A stretch of 64,000 nucleotides of DNA. Origin: CAYVTV01 sp964563105. GTDB taxonomy: Bacteria; Bacteroidota; Bacteroidia; Bacteroidales; GCA-2748055. Below, one piece after another: positions 36,086 to 44,553 of the stretch. The position numbers and the translations under genes were made by a program. The notes beneath the pieces are model-generated. The model was not told where the DNA came from. It saw only the letters and a program-made list of their open reading frames with translations, and searched no databases. The stretch spans positions 3,303 through 67,302 of the forward strand of contig CAZLXM010000006.1 in NCBI GenBank assembly GCA_964563105.1. Direction: 5' to 3'. Numbering within the stretch: position 1 is the stretch's first letter; each line of letters starts with the position of its first letter.

Positions 36086-36952
36086 ATGCTGAAAATACTT
36101 ATTACCGGGGCCAAAGGGCAGCTTGGTGTCGCCATAAAAAACATATCCGGCTTATATAAAAATATAGAATTTGTTTTTACAGATCTTCCTGAGCTTGATA
36201 TAACAGATGAAAAAAAAGTAAATGCATTTATTAAAAATTCCGGTTTTTCATATATAATTAATTGTGCTGCTTTTACAGCAGTTGATGATGCTGAAATTCA
36301 AAAAGATAATGCCTTTTTGATCAATTCAGAGGCTGTAAAAATTTTGTCCAAAATTGCAGCAATGAATAAATTAAGGTTTGTTCATATTTCAACAGATTAT
36401 GTATTTGATGGTAAAAATTACCGGCCTTATACTGAAGATGATACCCCTAATCCGCAAACTATTTATGGTTTAAGTAAATTACAAGGTGAAAACCATTTGC
36501 TTAACCAAGGCAACTCATTGATAATAAGGACATCCTGGCTATATTCGATGATGGAACAAAGTTTTGTCAGAAAGATTATAAAAGCAGCCACAGCAAATAA
36601 AGAAATAAAGGTGATATATGACCAGACTGGCACACCTACATTTTCAGGCGATCTCGCTTCAGCCATTCTTCAAATAATATCCGGAATTGAAAGTCATCAA
36701 ATAGAATTTGTACCCGGGATTTTTCATTATTCCAATGAAGGAATTGCCAGTTGGTATGATTTCGCAATGGATATAATTGAATATCTGGGTATTAATTGTA
36801 ATGTTATTCCGGTGGAGAGTGATGAATATCCAACAAAAGCCATACGTCCGCATTATTCCGTTTTATCAAAAAGAAAAATTAAAAATACTTATGGAATTCA
36901 TATACCTCATTGGAGAATGAGCCTTATAAGCTTATTAAGCAGTAATAAATAA
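36086..36952 (+). CDS. rmlD: dTDP-4-dehydrorhamnose reductase
   Basis: A 288-residue short-chain dehydrogenase/reductase of the extended type, last step to dTDP-L-rhamnose. ILITGAKGQLG binds NADPH, VHISTDYVFDGKNY is the family signature, and YGLSKLQGE holds the catalytic Tyr and Lys. Length is normal. It begins 136 bp after rmlC, with a box TTAATTTG in the gap, and ends 7 bp before the phosphoglucomutase. RmlB (dTDP-glucose dehydratase) is missing from the cluster and must be encoded elsewhere. Confidence 0.95.
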   Translation: MLKILITGAKGQLGVAIKNISGLYKNIEFVFTDLPELDITDEKKVNAFIKNSGFSYIINCAAFTAVDDAEIQKDNAFLINSEAVKILSKIAAMNKLRFVHISTDYVFDGKNYRPYTEDDTPNPQTIYGLSKLQGENHLLNQGNSLIIRTSWLYSMMEQSFVRKIIKAATANKEIKVIYDQTGTPTFSGDLASAILQIISGIESHQIEFVPGIFHYSNEGIASWYDFAMDIIEYLGINCNVIPVESDEYPTKAIRPHYSVLSKRKIKNTYGIHIPHWRMSLISLLSSNK

Positions 36953-36959
36953 TTTCAAT

Positions 36960-38714
36960 ATGCAAACAGAAAAACAAGATCTTTTAAAACTTGTAAAAGA
37001 AAAAGCCAATATTTGGCTTGGAGAATCATTTGATAAGGATACCCGGGACAGGGTAAAATATTTACTTGAACACGATGAACAGGAATTAATCGAGTCTTTT
37101 TATCGGGACCTGGAATTTGGCACCGGAGGATTAAGAGGAATTATGGGAGCAGGTACTAATCGGATGAATATTTATACAGTAGCAATGGCCACCCAGGGAT
37201 TATGTAATTATCTGAAACAAATGTTCCCGGGGCCTTCTGAAATTAAAGCAGTTGTAGGGCATGATTCAAGAAATAACAGCCGGTTATTTGCAGAAACTGC
37301 AGCTAATGTATTCAGTTCCAATGGCATTTATGTTTACATGTTTGATGGTTTACGTCCAACACCGGAAATCAGTTTTGCTATCAGGAAATTCAAATGCCAA
37401 AGCGGAGTGATCATTACTGCATCTCACAATCCAAAAGAATATAATGGATTTAAGGTATATTGGGAAGATGGAGGACAGGTCATTTCTCCCCATGACCTTA
37501 GAATAATCAATGAGGTTAAGAAAATAACTTCACCCGGTCAAATCAGAATTGAGGGCAATCCCTCAAAGATCATTTCCATCGGCATTGAAACTGATGAGGA
37601 ATATACGGATAGGATCAGTAGTTTATCATTGAATTTGGAATTAAACAGAAAACACAGCGATTTAAAAATAGTCTATACTCCCATTCATGGCACCGGAGTA
37701 AAATTAGTCCCAATGTCCCTAAAAAAATTTGGTTTTTTAAATATCCTGTCTGTTCCTGAACAAAATATTCCTGATGGGAACTTTCCTACTGTAAAATCTC
37801 CTAATCCGGAAGATCATGCAGCTCTTGAATTAGCTTTAAAAAAGGCAATCGCTGAAGGAGCGGAACTGGTTATGGCTACTGATCCGGATGGTGACCGTGT
37901 TGGAATTGCTGCCAGGGATAACAGTGGTAATTTAAAGTTATTAGATGGTAATCAGGTAGCAAGCTTGCTTATTTATTATATTATTACATCTCTTAAAGAG
38001 AAAAACAGAATTACAGGGAAGGAATATATATGTAAAACTATTGTTACTACCGATCTACTCAATAAAATTGCAGAAGAAGCCGGGGTAATTTATTTTGACG
38101 TTTTAACGGGTTTTAAATATATTGCAGAAATAATAAGGGAACATGAAGGAAAGCTTACTTTCCTGGCCGGGGGAGAAGAAAGTTACGGTTATCTTGCGGG
38201 AGATTTTGTAAGAGACAAAGATGCTATAATATCTTGCTGTTTAATTGCAGAAATAACTGCCTGGGCAAAGGAACAAAATAAAACATTATTTGACATCCTT
38301 ATGGATATATATCTTAAATATGGTTTTTATAAAGAATCTCTCAGCTCGTTAGTTAAGGAAGGAAAAGAAGGTTCAGAAGAAATAAAAGAGATAATGAAAA
38401 ATTACAGAAATAACCCTCCGGAAATAATTAACAATTCAAAAGTTATTAAGATTATTGATTATGAAAAAGGCCTGTCTTTTGATCTTCAAAAAAATGAGAA
38501 GAATAAAACAGGTTTACCGATATCCAATGTCTTACAATTTTTTCTGGAAGACGGCACAAAAATTTCCATAAGGCCCTCCGGAACTGAACCTAAAATCAAA
38601 TTTTATTTCAGTGTTAATGAAAAATTAATAATGAAAGATAAGTTTGAAAAAATCAATGATTTACTTGAAGAAAGAATTAATGCTGTTAAGAAAGATCTGG
38701 GACTTATCAATTAA
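36960..38714 (+). CDS. Phosphoglucomutase/phosphomannomutase family enzyme
   Basis: A 584-residue alpha-D-phosphohexomutase. The phosphoserine loop is VIITASHNPKEYNGFKVYW (near residue 145), the metal-binding loop ATDPDGDRVGIA (near 305), the sugar-binding loop LAGGEESYGYLAGD (near 400), and the phosphate-binding loop IRPSGTEPKIKFYF near the end. Length and the N-terminus with FGTGGLRGIMGAGTNRMN fit the PgcA-like group that interconverts glucose 6- and 1-phosphate. Its position behind rmlA/C/D fits supply of glucose-1-phosphate to RmlA. Confidence 0.94.
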   Translation: MQTEKQDLLKLVKEKANIWLGESFDKDTRDRVKYLLEHDEQELIESFYRDLEFGTGGLRGIMGAGTNRMNIYTVAMATQGLCNYLKQMFPGPSEIKAVVGHDSRNNSRLFAETAANVFSSNGIYVYMFDGLRPTPEISFAIRKFKCQSGVIITASHNPKEYNGFKVYWEDGGQVISPHDLRIINEVKKITSPGQIRIEGNPSKIISIGIETDEEYTDRISSLSLNLELNRKHSDLKIVYTPIHGTGVKLVPMSLKKFGFLNILSVPEQNIPDGNFPTVKSPNPEDHAALELALKKAIAEGAELVMATDPDGDRVGIAARDNSGNLKLLDGNQVASLLIYYIITSLKEKNRITGKEYICKTIVTTDLLNKIAEEAGVIYFDVLTGFKYIAEIIREHEGKLTFLAGGEESYGYLAGDFVRDKDAIISCCLIAEITAWAKEQNKTLFDILMDIYLKYGFYKESLSSLVKEGKEGSEEIKEIMKNYRNNPPEIINNSKVIKIIDYEKGLSFDLQKNEKNKTGLPISNVLQFFLEDGTKISIRPSGTEPKIKFYFSVNEKLIMKDKFEKINDLLEERINAVKKDLGLIN

Positions 38715-38776
38715 AGTTTTATTTTTACAAATATTTTTCAAGATTAAAATATTCAGCAAATAAAAAAAGGAGGAAA

Positions 38777-39193
38777 ATGATATCTTACAGAAAAGAGTTA
38801 TGGTTTCATTCGAACAAACGCAGGGAGTTAATAAATATTACACCGGAAATCAGGAAATGTTTGGCTGAAAGTGGCATAAATGAAGGTTTGGTACTTGTAA
38901 ATGCTATGCATATTACTGCAAGTGTATTTATTAATGATGATGAACAGGGGCTTCATAAAGATTTTGAATTATGGCTTGAAAAGCTTGCTCCTGAAAAACC
39001 TTACTCACAATATCACCATAATAGTTTTGAGGATAATGCTGATGCACATCTAAAAAGGAGTATTATGGGCAGGGAAGTTGTTGTTGCTGTTACTCAGGGG
39101 CAACTTGATTTTGGTCCATGGGAACAAATTTTTTATGGAGAATTTGATGGAAAAAGAAAGAAGAGAGTCCTGGTAAAAATAATTGGTAAGTAA
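38777..39193 (+). CDS. YjbQ family (UPF0047) protein
   Basis: A 138-residue single-domain protein. INITPEIRKCLAESGINEGLVLV, NAMHITASVFINDDE, YHHNSFEDNADAHLKRSIMG and QGQLDFGPWEQIFYGEFDG are the YjbQ/UPF0047 signatures; the conserved His and Asp residues form the active site pocket. Members can have a weak thiamine-phosphate synthase activity, but their main role is unsettled. An AGGAGG at 38768-38773 precedes the ATG by three bases, an unusually strong Shine-Dalgarno for this genome. It stands 62 bp after the phosphoglucomutase. Confidence 0.92.
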   Translation: MISYRKELWFHSNKRRELINITPEIRKCLAESGINEGLVLVNAMHITASVFINDDEQGLHKDFELWLEKLAPEKPYSQYHHNSFEDNADAHLKRSIMGREVVVAVTQGQLDFGPWEQIFYGEFDGKRKKRVLVKIIGK

Positions 39194-39333
39194 AAAAGGC
39201 AGATTAAACATCTGGTAATGAACATGTTTTTAAATTATTTTTCACATTTAGTTTATTTATTCGTTCCATTTTATTTTTTTTAATCCGAATTATGACGAGT
39301 AATTTACAAAGTACTGTTGATAAATATTTTAAA

Positions 39334-39368
39334 TTTGAACATTACATTTTATTTTTTTACTAAATTTG
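39334..39368 (+). promoter_or_regulatory. Promoter of the 212-residue membrane-anchored gene
   Basis: TTTG (39334-39337), 23 nt, TAAATTTG (39361-39368). The -7 box is exact, the spacing a few bases long. Another TAAATTTG overlaps the first element at 39330-39337. The leader to ATG 39404 would be about 30 nt. Confidence 0.5.
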
Positions 39369-39403
39369 TCGCACGTTCAAAATAATATTTTAATCAATAA
39401 GTA

Positions 39404-40042
39404 ATGAGAACAGTAATTCAGATCATTTTAAGCATTGCAATTGTAATCCTTGGTTACCTTGTATACGAAAGTATTATGACCCCTATCCGTTTTAATAAAT
39501 CACGAAGTGAAAGAGAACGGGCAACTATTAACCGTATGCTTCATATCAGAGAAGCGGAGAAGGCATACAAAGATGTAAAAATTAACTATACAGATAATTT
39601 TGATACACTTTTGCACTTTCTGAGGAATGACTCATTTACCATTGTAAGGGCAATTGGAGAGATACCTGAAGAGCTGATAGATGAAACAAAAGACTTACGT
39701 AAAGCACGGGAAATTGCACTAAAAAGAGGATTAATCAAAAGAGAATTTACAAAAATCAGTGTGCTTGATTCATTATTCGGAAAAGACTTTCCTATTGATT
39801 CACTTCGTTATGTCCCTTATACGGATAAAGTTGAATTTTTTATGGAAGCAGGTGAATATGAATCTTCTTCCAGTCTTAAAATTAAAGTTCTTGAAGTAAG
39901 CATTCCCTATAATCTGCTGCTTTCCGGCCTGGATGATCAGCTTGCTGTTAACTATGCAGAACAAAGAAGAAAAATAACAAACTTTCCCGGCCTGAAATTC
40001 GGATCCCTGACAGAAGGTACTTTAACCGGCAACTGGGAATAA
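39404..40042 (+). CDS. Membrane-anchored protein of unknown function
   Basis: A 212-residue protein I cannot assign to a named family. Residues 5-24 (IQIILSIAIVILGYLVYESI) form one N-terminal membrane segment; the rest is charged and should face the periplasm or cytoplasm. A heptad-like charged stretch (about 30-60) follows the anchor, and RMLHIREAEKAYKDV is a notable motif that also occurs in Bacteroidota conserved hypotheticals as far as I recall. It has its own promoter box. The end LKFGSLTEGTLTGNWE is glycine-rich. Codon use matches neighbours. No function proposed. Confidence 0.75.
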   Translation: MRTVIQIILSIAIVILGYLVYESIMTPIRFNKSRSERERATINRMLHIREAEKAYKDVKINYTDNFDTLLHFLRNDSFTIVRAIGEIPEELIDETKDLRKAREIALKRGLIKREFTKISVLDSLFGKDFPIDSLRYVPYTDKVEFFMEAGEYESSSSLKIKVLEVSIPYNLLLSGLDDQLAVNYAEQRRKITNFPGLKFGSLTEGTLTGNWE

Positions 40043-40134
40043 TATCCAATTAGCTTTGAGCTGAATGGATTTATTTGATTATTAATGAATACCAACATTT
40101 TTCGGACTAAAGTAAAAAGTATATTTCGATAAAA

Positions 40135-40782
40135 TTGAAATCCGTCAGTTCAACATTTGATTTATCAGCTTACCCTGAAGATAATTATCAAATAATACAT
40201 ATTAATGAGGAAAAAGCATTTGTTTGTGTAAATAATCCTGTTTTCACATTAATTCCATCCTCGTTGTATATTCATAAAGATGCAAAGGAATATTTCAAAT
40301 TACTTTATAATCTTTCTGATGAAGATGAAATCTTGAAAAATAAGTTTGAATCAATTCCTTATCATGTTCTTTTCCCGGTTCGTCAGGATATTATAAAAAT
40401 TATGCAGGAAAAAAACTTTGCTATAAAGTTTTTTCATTACGTTTATTTACTCGGCTCAAGATTGCTTAAGGAAGAATACCAGGAAAGTTCATGTGTACTT
40501 ATTAATAAGCAGGCTGGTTATTTTTATCTGTTTATTTGTAAAAATAAAAATATTCTTTTATTAAATTCATTTAATACAGTTGATGACCAGAATATAAGTT
40601 ATTTCACATTGAACGGGTTACATACAAATAATATCAATCTGAAAGATACATGTTTATATTATTCGGGCATTAAGAATATTAATGACCAATATATTAATAT
40701 ACTGAGTAAATATATACCCCGTGTGCAGGAATTATCCGTAGCCAAATACGGCTATTTCAATGATATTCCTGATGATTTTTAA
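40135..40782 (+). CDS. DUF3822 family protein
   Basis: A 215-residue protein resembling DUF3822, a Bacteroidota family with an actin-like/ASKHA fold suggestion. Visible are the N-terminus STFDLSAYPEDNYQIIHIN, HVLFPVRQDIIKIMQEKN and the strands SSCVLINKQAGYFYLFICKN. It lies 14 bp before rsmD; the same pair is common in the phylum. The only usable start is a TTG at 40135, since a stop lies 24 bases upstream in frame and no ATG occurs before the conserved part. Function unknown. Confidence 0.75.
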   Translation: MKSVSSTFDLSAYPEDNYQIIHINEEKAFVCVNNPVFTLIPSSLYIHKDAKEYFKLLYNLSDEDEILKNKFESIPYHVLFPVRQDIIKIMQEKNFAIKFFHYVYLLGSRLLKEEYQESSCVLINKQAGYFYLFICKNKNILLLNSFNTVDDQNISYFTLNGLHTNNINLKDTCLYYSGIKNINDQYINILSKYIPRVQELSVAKYGYFNDIPDDF

Positions 40783-40796
40783 TTTGATGTTTTTCT

Positions 40797-41330
40797 TTGA
40801 GAATAATCAGCGGAAAATATAAAGGAAAATATCTTTTTCCAAAATTTAATTTAAAAGCAAGGCCTACAACAGATTTTGCAAAAACCGGCCTTTTCAATAT
40901 ACTTAATAATTATTTCGATTTTAGTAAAACAGATATTTTAGATTTATTTTCCGGGACAGGCAGTATTGCATTTGAGTTTTTATCAAGAAATGCCAGATAT
41001 GTTGAAATGGTTGAAAAAAATTTTAATCAGTTTCGTTTTATTAAACAGGTTATTTCAAATTTAAGCATTGATAATGCCAGTGTTCTAAAGAGAGATGTTT
41101 TCCTCTATTTACAAAGTCCTCAAAAAAAATTTGATATAATCTTTGCAGATCCGCCTTATGATATGCCGGATATTGACAAATTACCCGGAATTATTTTTAA
41201 TGCTGATATTATTAAAGATGAGGGGTGGTTAATTATCGAACACTCAGGAAATATTGATTTTTCGAAAGATAAGCAACTATTTGATATACGAAAATATGGC
41301 GGAGTGAGATTTAGCTTTTTTAAAAAATGA
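40797..41330 (+). CDS. rsmD: 16S rRNA (guanine966-N2)-methyltransferase
   Basis: A 177-residue SAM-dependent methyltransferase modifying 16S rRNA in the 30S subunit. The N-terminus MRIISGKYKGKYL is typical (TTG start at 40797), ARPTTDFAKTGLFNIL and DILDLFSGTGSIAFE form the SAM site, and FADPPYDMP is the catalytic DPPY motif. Length is normal. It follows the DUF3822 gene by 14 bp and is convergent with the GNAT gene. Confidence 0.95.
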   Translation: MRIISGKYKGKYLFPKFNLKARPTTDFAKTGLFNILNNYFDFSKTDILDLFSGTGSIAFEFLSRNARYVEMVEKNFNQFRFIKQVISNLSIDNASVLKRDVFLYLQSPQKKFDIIFADPPYDMPDIDKLPGIIFNADIIKDEGWLIIEHSGNIDFSKDKQLFDIRKYGGVRFSFFKK

Positions 41331-41358
41331 TATCTCAGAGATTATAGCTTAGCAACTA

Positions 41359-41868
41359 TTAATTTAAATCCGCAAGCTTTTTCAGGGCATCACCTGTTAA
41401 CCTGTTAATTAACCATTCATCCATTACTTTTGCCCCTAGCGATTTGTAAAAGTCAATTGAGGGTTTATTCCAATCAAGCACAGCCCATTCCATGCGGCCG
41501 CAATCTCTTTCCATGGCTATTTTAGCGATCTGTATAAGTAAGGCTTTACCAAATCCTCTGCCCCTGAACTCTTCACGTATAAAAATATCTTCAAGATAAA
41601 TACCTGGTTTACCTAAAAATGTTGAAAAATTTTGAAAGAACAGGGCAAAACCAACAGGCTTCTCATTAAAATATCCTAAAAGAACTTCTGCTACTTTTTT
41701 TTCGCTAAAAAGATAAGTCTCAAGATCACTTTCACTGGCAATAGCCTGATGGCTTAACTTCTCATATACTGCAAGTTCATAAATCAAATCTTTAATAAGT
41801 TTTATATCTTTCTTTTCAGCCTGTAAAATTTTAAAACCCGGAATTTTTGTTTCAATAATTTTATTCAT
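41359..41868 (-). CDS. GNAT family N-acetyltransferase
   Basis: A 169-residue acetyltransferase. The acetyl-CoA loop is FRGRGFGKALLIQIAKIA (near residue 95), preceded by YLEDIFIREE, and the C-terminal strand MEWAVLDWNKPSIDFYKSLGA is typical of the spermidine/diamine acetyltransferase-like GNATs. The substrate, likely an amine, is unknown. I start at ATG 41868; a TTG at 41892 would add eight residues. It stands 62 bp from the TonB receptor stop and may be read from the same transcript. Confidence 0.9.
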   Translation of the reverse strand: MNKIIETKIPGFKILQAEKKDIKLIKDLIYELAVYEKLSHQAIASESDLETYLFSEKKVAEVLLGYFNEKPVGFALFFQNFSTFLGKPGIYLEDIFIREEFRGRGFGKALLIQIAKIAMERDCGRMEWAVLDWNKPSIDFYKSLGAKVMDEWLINRLTGDALKKLADLN

Positions 41869-41930
41869 CTTTTTCAGTTTTGAAAAGGACAAAAATAGCC
41901 TTTTTTATCAATGGGCAGGTAAAAGGAAAA

Positions 41931-44354
41931 TCAAAACTTAATATTTAAACCTGCCAGAAGGTGAATACCTGCCTGCGGAAAAAATCCATCAGACCGTTTT
42001 TCTTTATTATCTTCAAAGTAACGATAAACCCAGGCATTTGAAATATATTTTTTATTAAAAATATTTGCAATAAGGAATGATAAATTGAATTCCTTCAGAA
42101 ATTTAATTTTTAAGGAATAATTCAGATTAAGGTTACTTACCAAATAGGGATCCAGCTTCCTGGCTTCCGATCCGGACATGTCAATATATTGTTTACTAAC
42201 ATACTTTGAATTGAGATCAACTAATATTTTTTCCGACAAATTATATTTAATACTACTTGCTGCGACAACAGACGGAGAAAAGCTTATTTGAGAAGCAGTC
42301 AAAGGAAAGGCATATTGAAAAGGCTGGTTTTCCTGGCCACTATAGTAATCCTGGTTATCAACATAAATAACTATATTTTTTATTCTGTTCCTGCTAACTG
42401 TAATATTTGCATCCCATTGTAAATTTTTCAATGGCTTAAGGGAGGAAACCATTTCGATTCCTGCTCTATAACTGTCTTTTACATTTCTCATTACGGGATT
42501 ACCTGTATTATTTATTTCACCGGTCATAACCAATTGATTATAATAATCCATATAAAAAATATTAACATCCAGGGCCCAATTGGCTTTTGTCAGGGCATAG
42601 CCAGTTTCGTAATCAAACAGAACTTCCGGCACAGGTGCCGGACGACCCTTTTTAGCATCTTTTAAGTCAGTCCGGGTTGGTTCACGATGAGCTGTTGCAA
42701 ATGAAAAGTATACTCTGTTTCTATCAGATATCTCATAATTTAAACCAAATTTCGGGTCCCATAATAAATAATTATGTTTTTGACTTATATCCTCAAGGTC
42801 ATCATCCGGTCCTTTTATATTATAAGAGATCCCCCTTATCTGTAAATCAGCATATATGCTTAAGTCATCTTTGAGATTATAATTAATTTTATTAAATACA
42901 TTAAAATCCTGTTTAATTCCGTTATTTTCATACCAACGATGATTAATTTCAGTATTTCCGGCAAAGCGGGCCCATATTACTTCTCCATAATGATCTCCAT
43001 GATAATAATTATATCCTCCTCCCAGGATATTCTCATATTTATTATCTTTATAAATTAATGAAAAATTAGTCCCATAAAAGTGATTATCCAGCCATTTTCT
43101 TCTTATTAAATCAGATCTTTTAATTGTTTCCTGTCCAATGCTTATATCCGGAATCAAATATTCCGCAAGTTTACGGTTTTCTTTATACTGTTCATAATAA
43201 CCAAGTCCGCGGGTATAAAATATAACAGCATTCATATATAAATTGGATGAAAATTCTCTTAAAAAATGTAACTGAATATGATGCTGATTATAATTATCAG
43301 TTTCATTATCATAAAATTTTATCTCACCATTTTCGGTGGTATATTTACCATTTCCATTGTAAGTACGGTTTATGGCTATCATGTCACCCGGCACACCGTC
43401 CCATGCCTGGTAAGTTTTTTCCTTTCCTGAAAATGTTATTAATTTGATTGTAGTATGGGGCTTAAATAAACCTGCAGATAAATAATAAGAACTAAGATCA
43501 GCGGAAGCTCTGTCGATATAACCATCGGAGCTGATCTTAGACAATCTCGCATCAAAAGCCAAACTTTCGTTTACAAGTCCTGTTCCTGCTGACAGTGTAC
43601 TTTTTCTGGTATTAAATGATCCGAAAGACTGGGATATTTCGGCATAAGGTTTGTCATTCAGGGAATGAGTTTGAATGTTAATGCTGGCTCCAAATGCGGC
43701 TGCTCCGTTGGATGAAGTGCCCACTCCTCTTTGAATTTGTAAATTCTTTACTGATGATGCAAAATCGGGCATGTTTACCCACCAGACACCATGGGATTCG
43801 GAATCATTGAGTGGAACCCCGTTTACCGTGACATTAATTCTTCCGGCATCAGTTCCCCTGATCCTGAAGCCTGAATAACCGATTCCTGTCCCTGCATCAG
43901 AAGTGCTTACAACTGAAGGGGCAGTTAATAACAAAGCCGGCATATCTTTACCTGTATTTTGTCGTGAAAGGTCCTCAGATGAAACATTTGTACATGCAAA
44001 CGGATCATTTCGCCCTGCCCTGACTGCCCTGACAATAACCTCTTCTCCTAAAACAAATCCTGGATAAAGAATATAAGACCTTTCCAGGTCGGTCTTCAGG
44101 TCAATCTCTTCTTTATATGTTTCATAACCAACATATGAAATTATCAGTATATATTTTCCTTCAGCTAAATGTGTAAAAACAAACTCACCTTTTGAATTGG
44201 TAACGGTTCCGTGAACTGTATTTTCAAAATAAACGCTTGAGCCGGCTAATGGCTCTCCATTCTGTGACTTTACCATACCTGTAAATTGGCAGAATTGTCC
44301 TTTTGCCTGAAGCATAATAGTAGCCAGGCAGAAAATAAATATAATCTGCTTCAT
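41931..44354 (-). CDS. TonB-dependent receptor, thiamine-regulated
   Basis: About 807 residues. A signal peptide (MKQIIFIFCLATIMLQAKG) is followed by a CarboxypepD_reg domain (GMVKSQNGEPLAGSSVYF to ISYVGYETY), a plug domain with GIGYSGFRIRGTDAGRINVTVNG and GVGTSSNGAAAFGASINI, and an outer-membrane beta barrel. A TPP riboswitch lies in its leader, so it very probably imports thiamine, a precursor or a related vitamer; that is inference from regulation. I chose ATG 44354 because it gives a clean signal peptide and clears the riboswitch; ATG 44387 is possible, and anything earlier would run into the aptamer. Confidence 0.9.
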   Translation of the reverse strand: MKQIIFIFCLATIMLQAKGQFCQFTGMVKSQNGEPLAGSSVYFENTVHGTVTNSKGEFVFTHLAEGKYILIISYVGYETYKEEIDLKTDLERSYILYPGFVLGEEVIVRAVRAGRNDPFACTNVSSEDLSRQNTGKDMPALLLTAPSVVSTSDAGTGIGYSGFRIRGTDAGRINVTVNGVPLNDSESHGVWWVNMPDFASSVKNLQIQRGVGTSSNGAAAFGASINIQTHSLNDKPYAEISQSFGSFNTRKSTLSAGTGLVNESLAFDARLSKISSDGYIDRASADLSSYYLSAGLFKPHTTIKLITFSGKEKTYQAWDGVPGDMIAINRTYNGNGKYTTENGEIKFYDNETDNYNQHHIQLHFLREFSSNLYMNAVIFYTRGLGYYEQYKENRKLAEYLIPDISIGQETIKRSDLIRRKWLDNHFYGTNFSLIYKDNKYENILGGGYNYYHGDHYGEVIWARFAGNTEINHRWYENNGIKQDFNVFNKINYNLKDDLSIYADLQIRGISYNIKGPDDDLEDISQKHNYLLWDPKFGLNYEISDRNRVYFSFATAHREPTRTDLKDAKKGRPAPVPEVLFDYETGYALTKANWALDVNIFYMDYYNQLVMTGEINNTGNPVMRNVKDSYRAGIEMVSSLKPLKNLQWDANITVSRNRIKNIVIYVDNQDYYSGQENQPFQYAFPLTASQISFSPSVVAASSIKYNLSEKILVDLNSKYVSKQYIDMSGSEARKLDPYLVSNLNLNYSLKIKFLKEFNLSFLIANIFNKKYISNAWVYRYFEDNKEKRSDGFFPQAGIHLLAGLNIKF

Positions 44355-44391
44355 GATAAAAAATTGAATATATTTTAACTGTTTCATAATT

Positions 44392-44467
44392 AATCCCTTC
44401 GACGGCATTACCCGCATCAGGTTCTAAGGGTATGATCTCAGCCCGAAATATTAAGGCACCCCCTTAG
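44392..44467 (-). ncRNA. TPP (THI-box) riboswitch
   Basis: On the minus strand the conserved parts appear in order: GGGGTGCC, GGGCTGAGATCATACCC, GAACCTGATGCGGGTAATGCC and CGAAGGGA. This is a complete TPP aptamer. It lies between the promoter (44491-44521) and the TonB receptor start, with 38 bases to ATG 44354. No strong terminator follows, so control may act on translation. Confidence 0.95.
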
Positions 44468-44490
44468 TGAGAAATATTGTCAAAACAGTA

Positions 44491-44521
44491 CAAAAGTATG
44501 TTTTTTTTTTAGAAATTGCAA
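44491..44521 (-). promoter_or_regulatory. Promoter of the TPP-riboswitch TonB receptor
   Basis: Minus strand TTG (44521-44519), 20 nt, TACTTTTG (44498-44491). It is placed about 25 bases before the riboswitch, as expected for the leader RNA to contain the whole aptamer. Confidence 0.6.
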
Positions 44522-44553
44522 TTTAATTATTATAATGCAGGAAAAGATTTTTG

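Noticed and set aside
44355..44417. Longer N-terminus of the TonB receptor
   Set aside because: The added residues would be encoded by the TPP riboswitch itself, and the signal peptide would be pushed away from the N-terminus.
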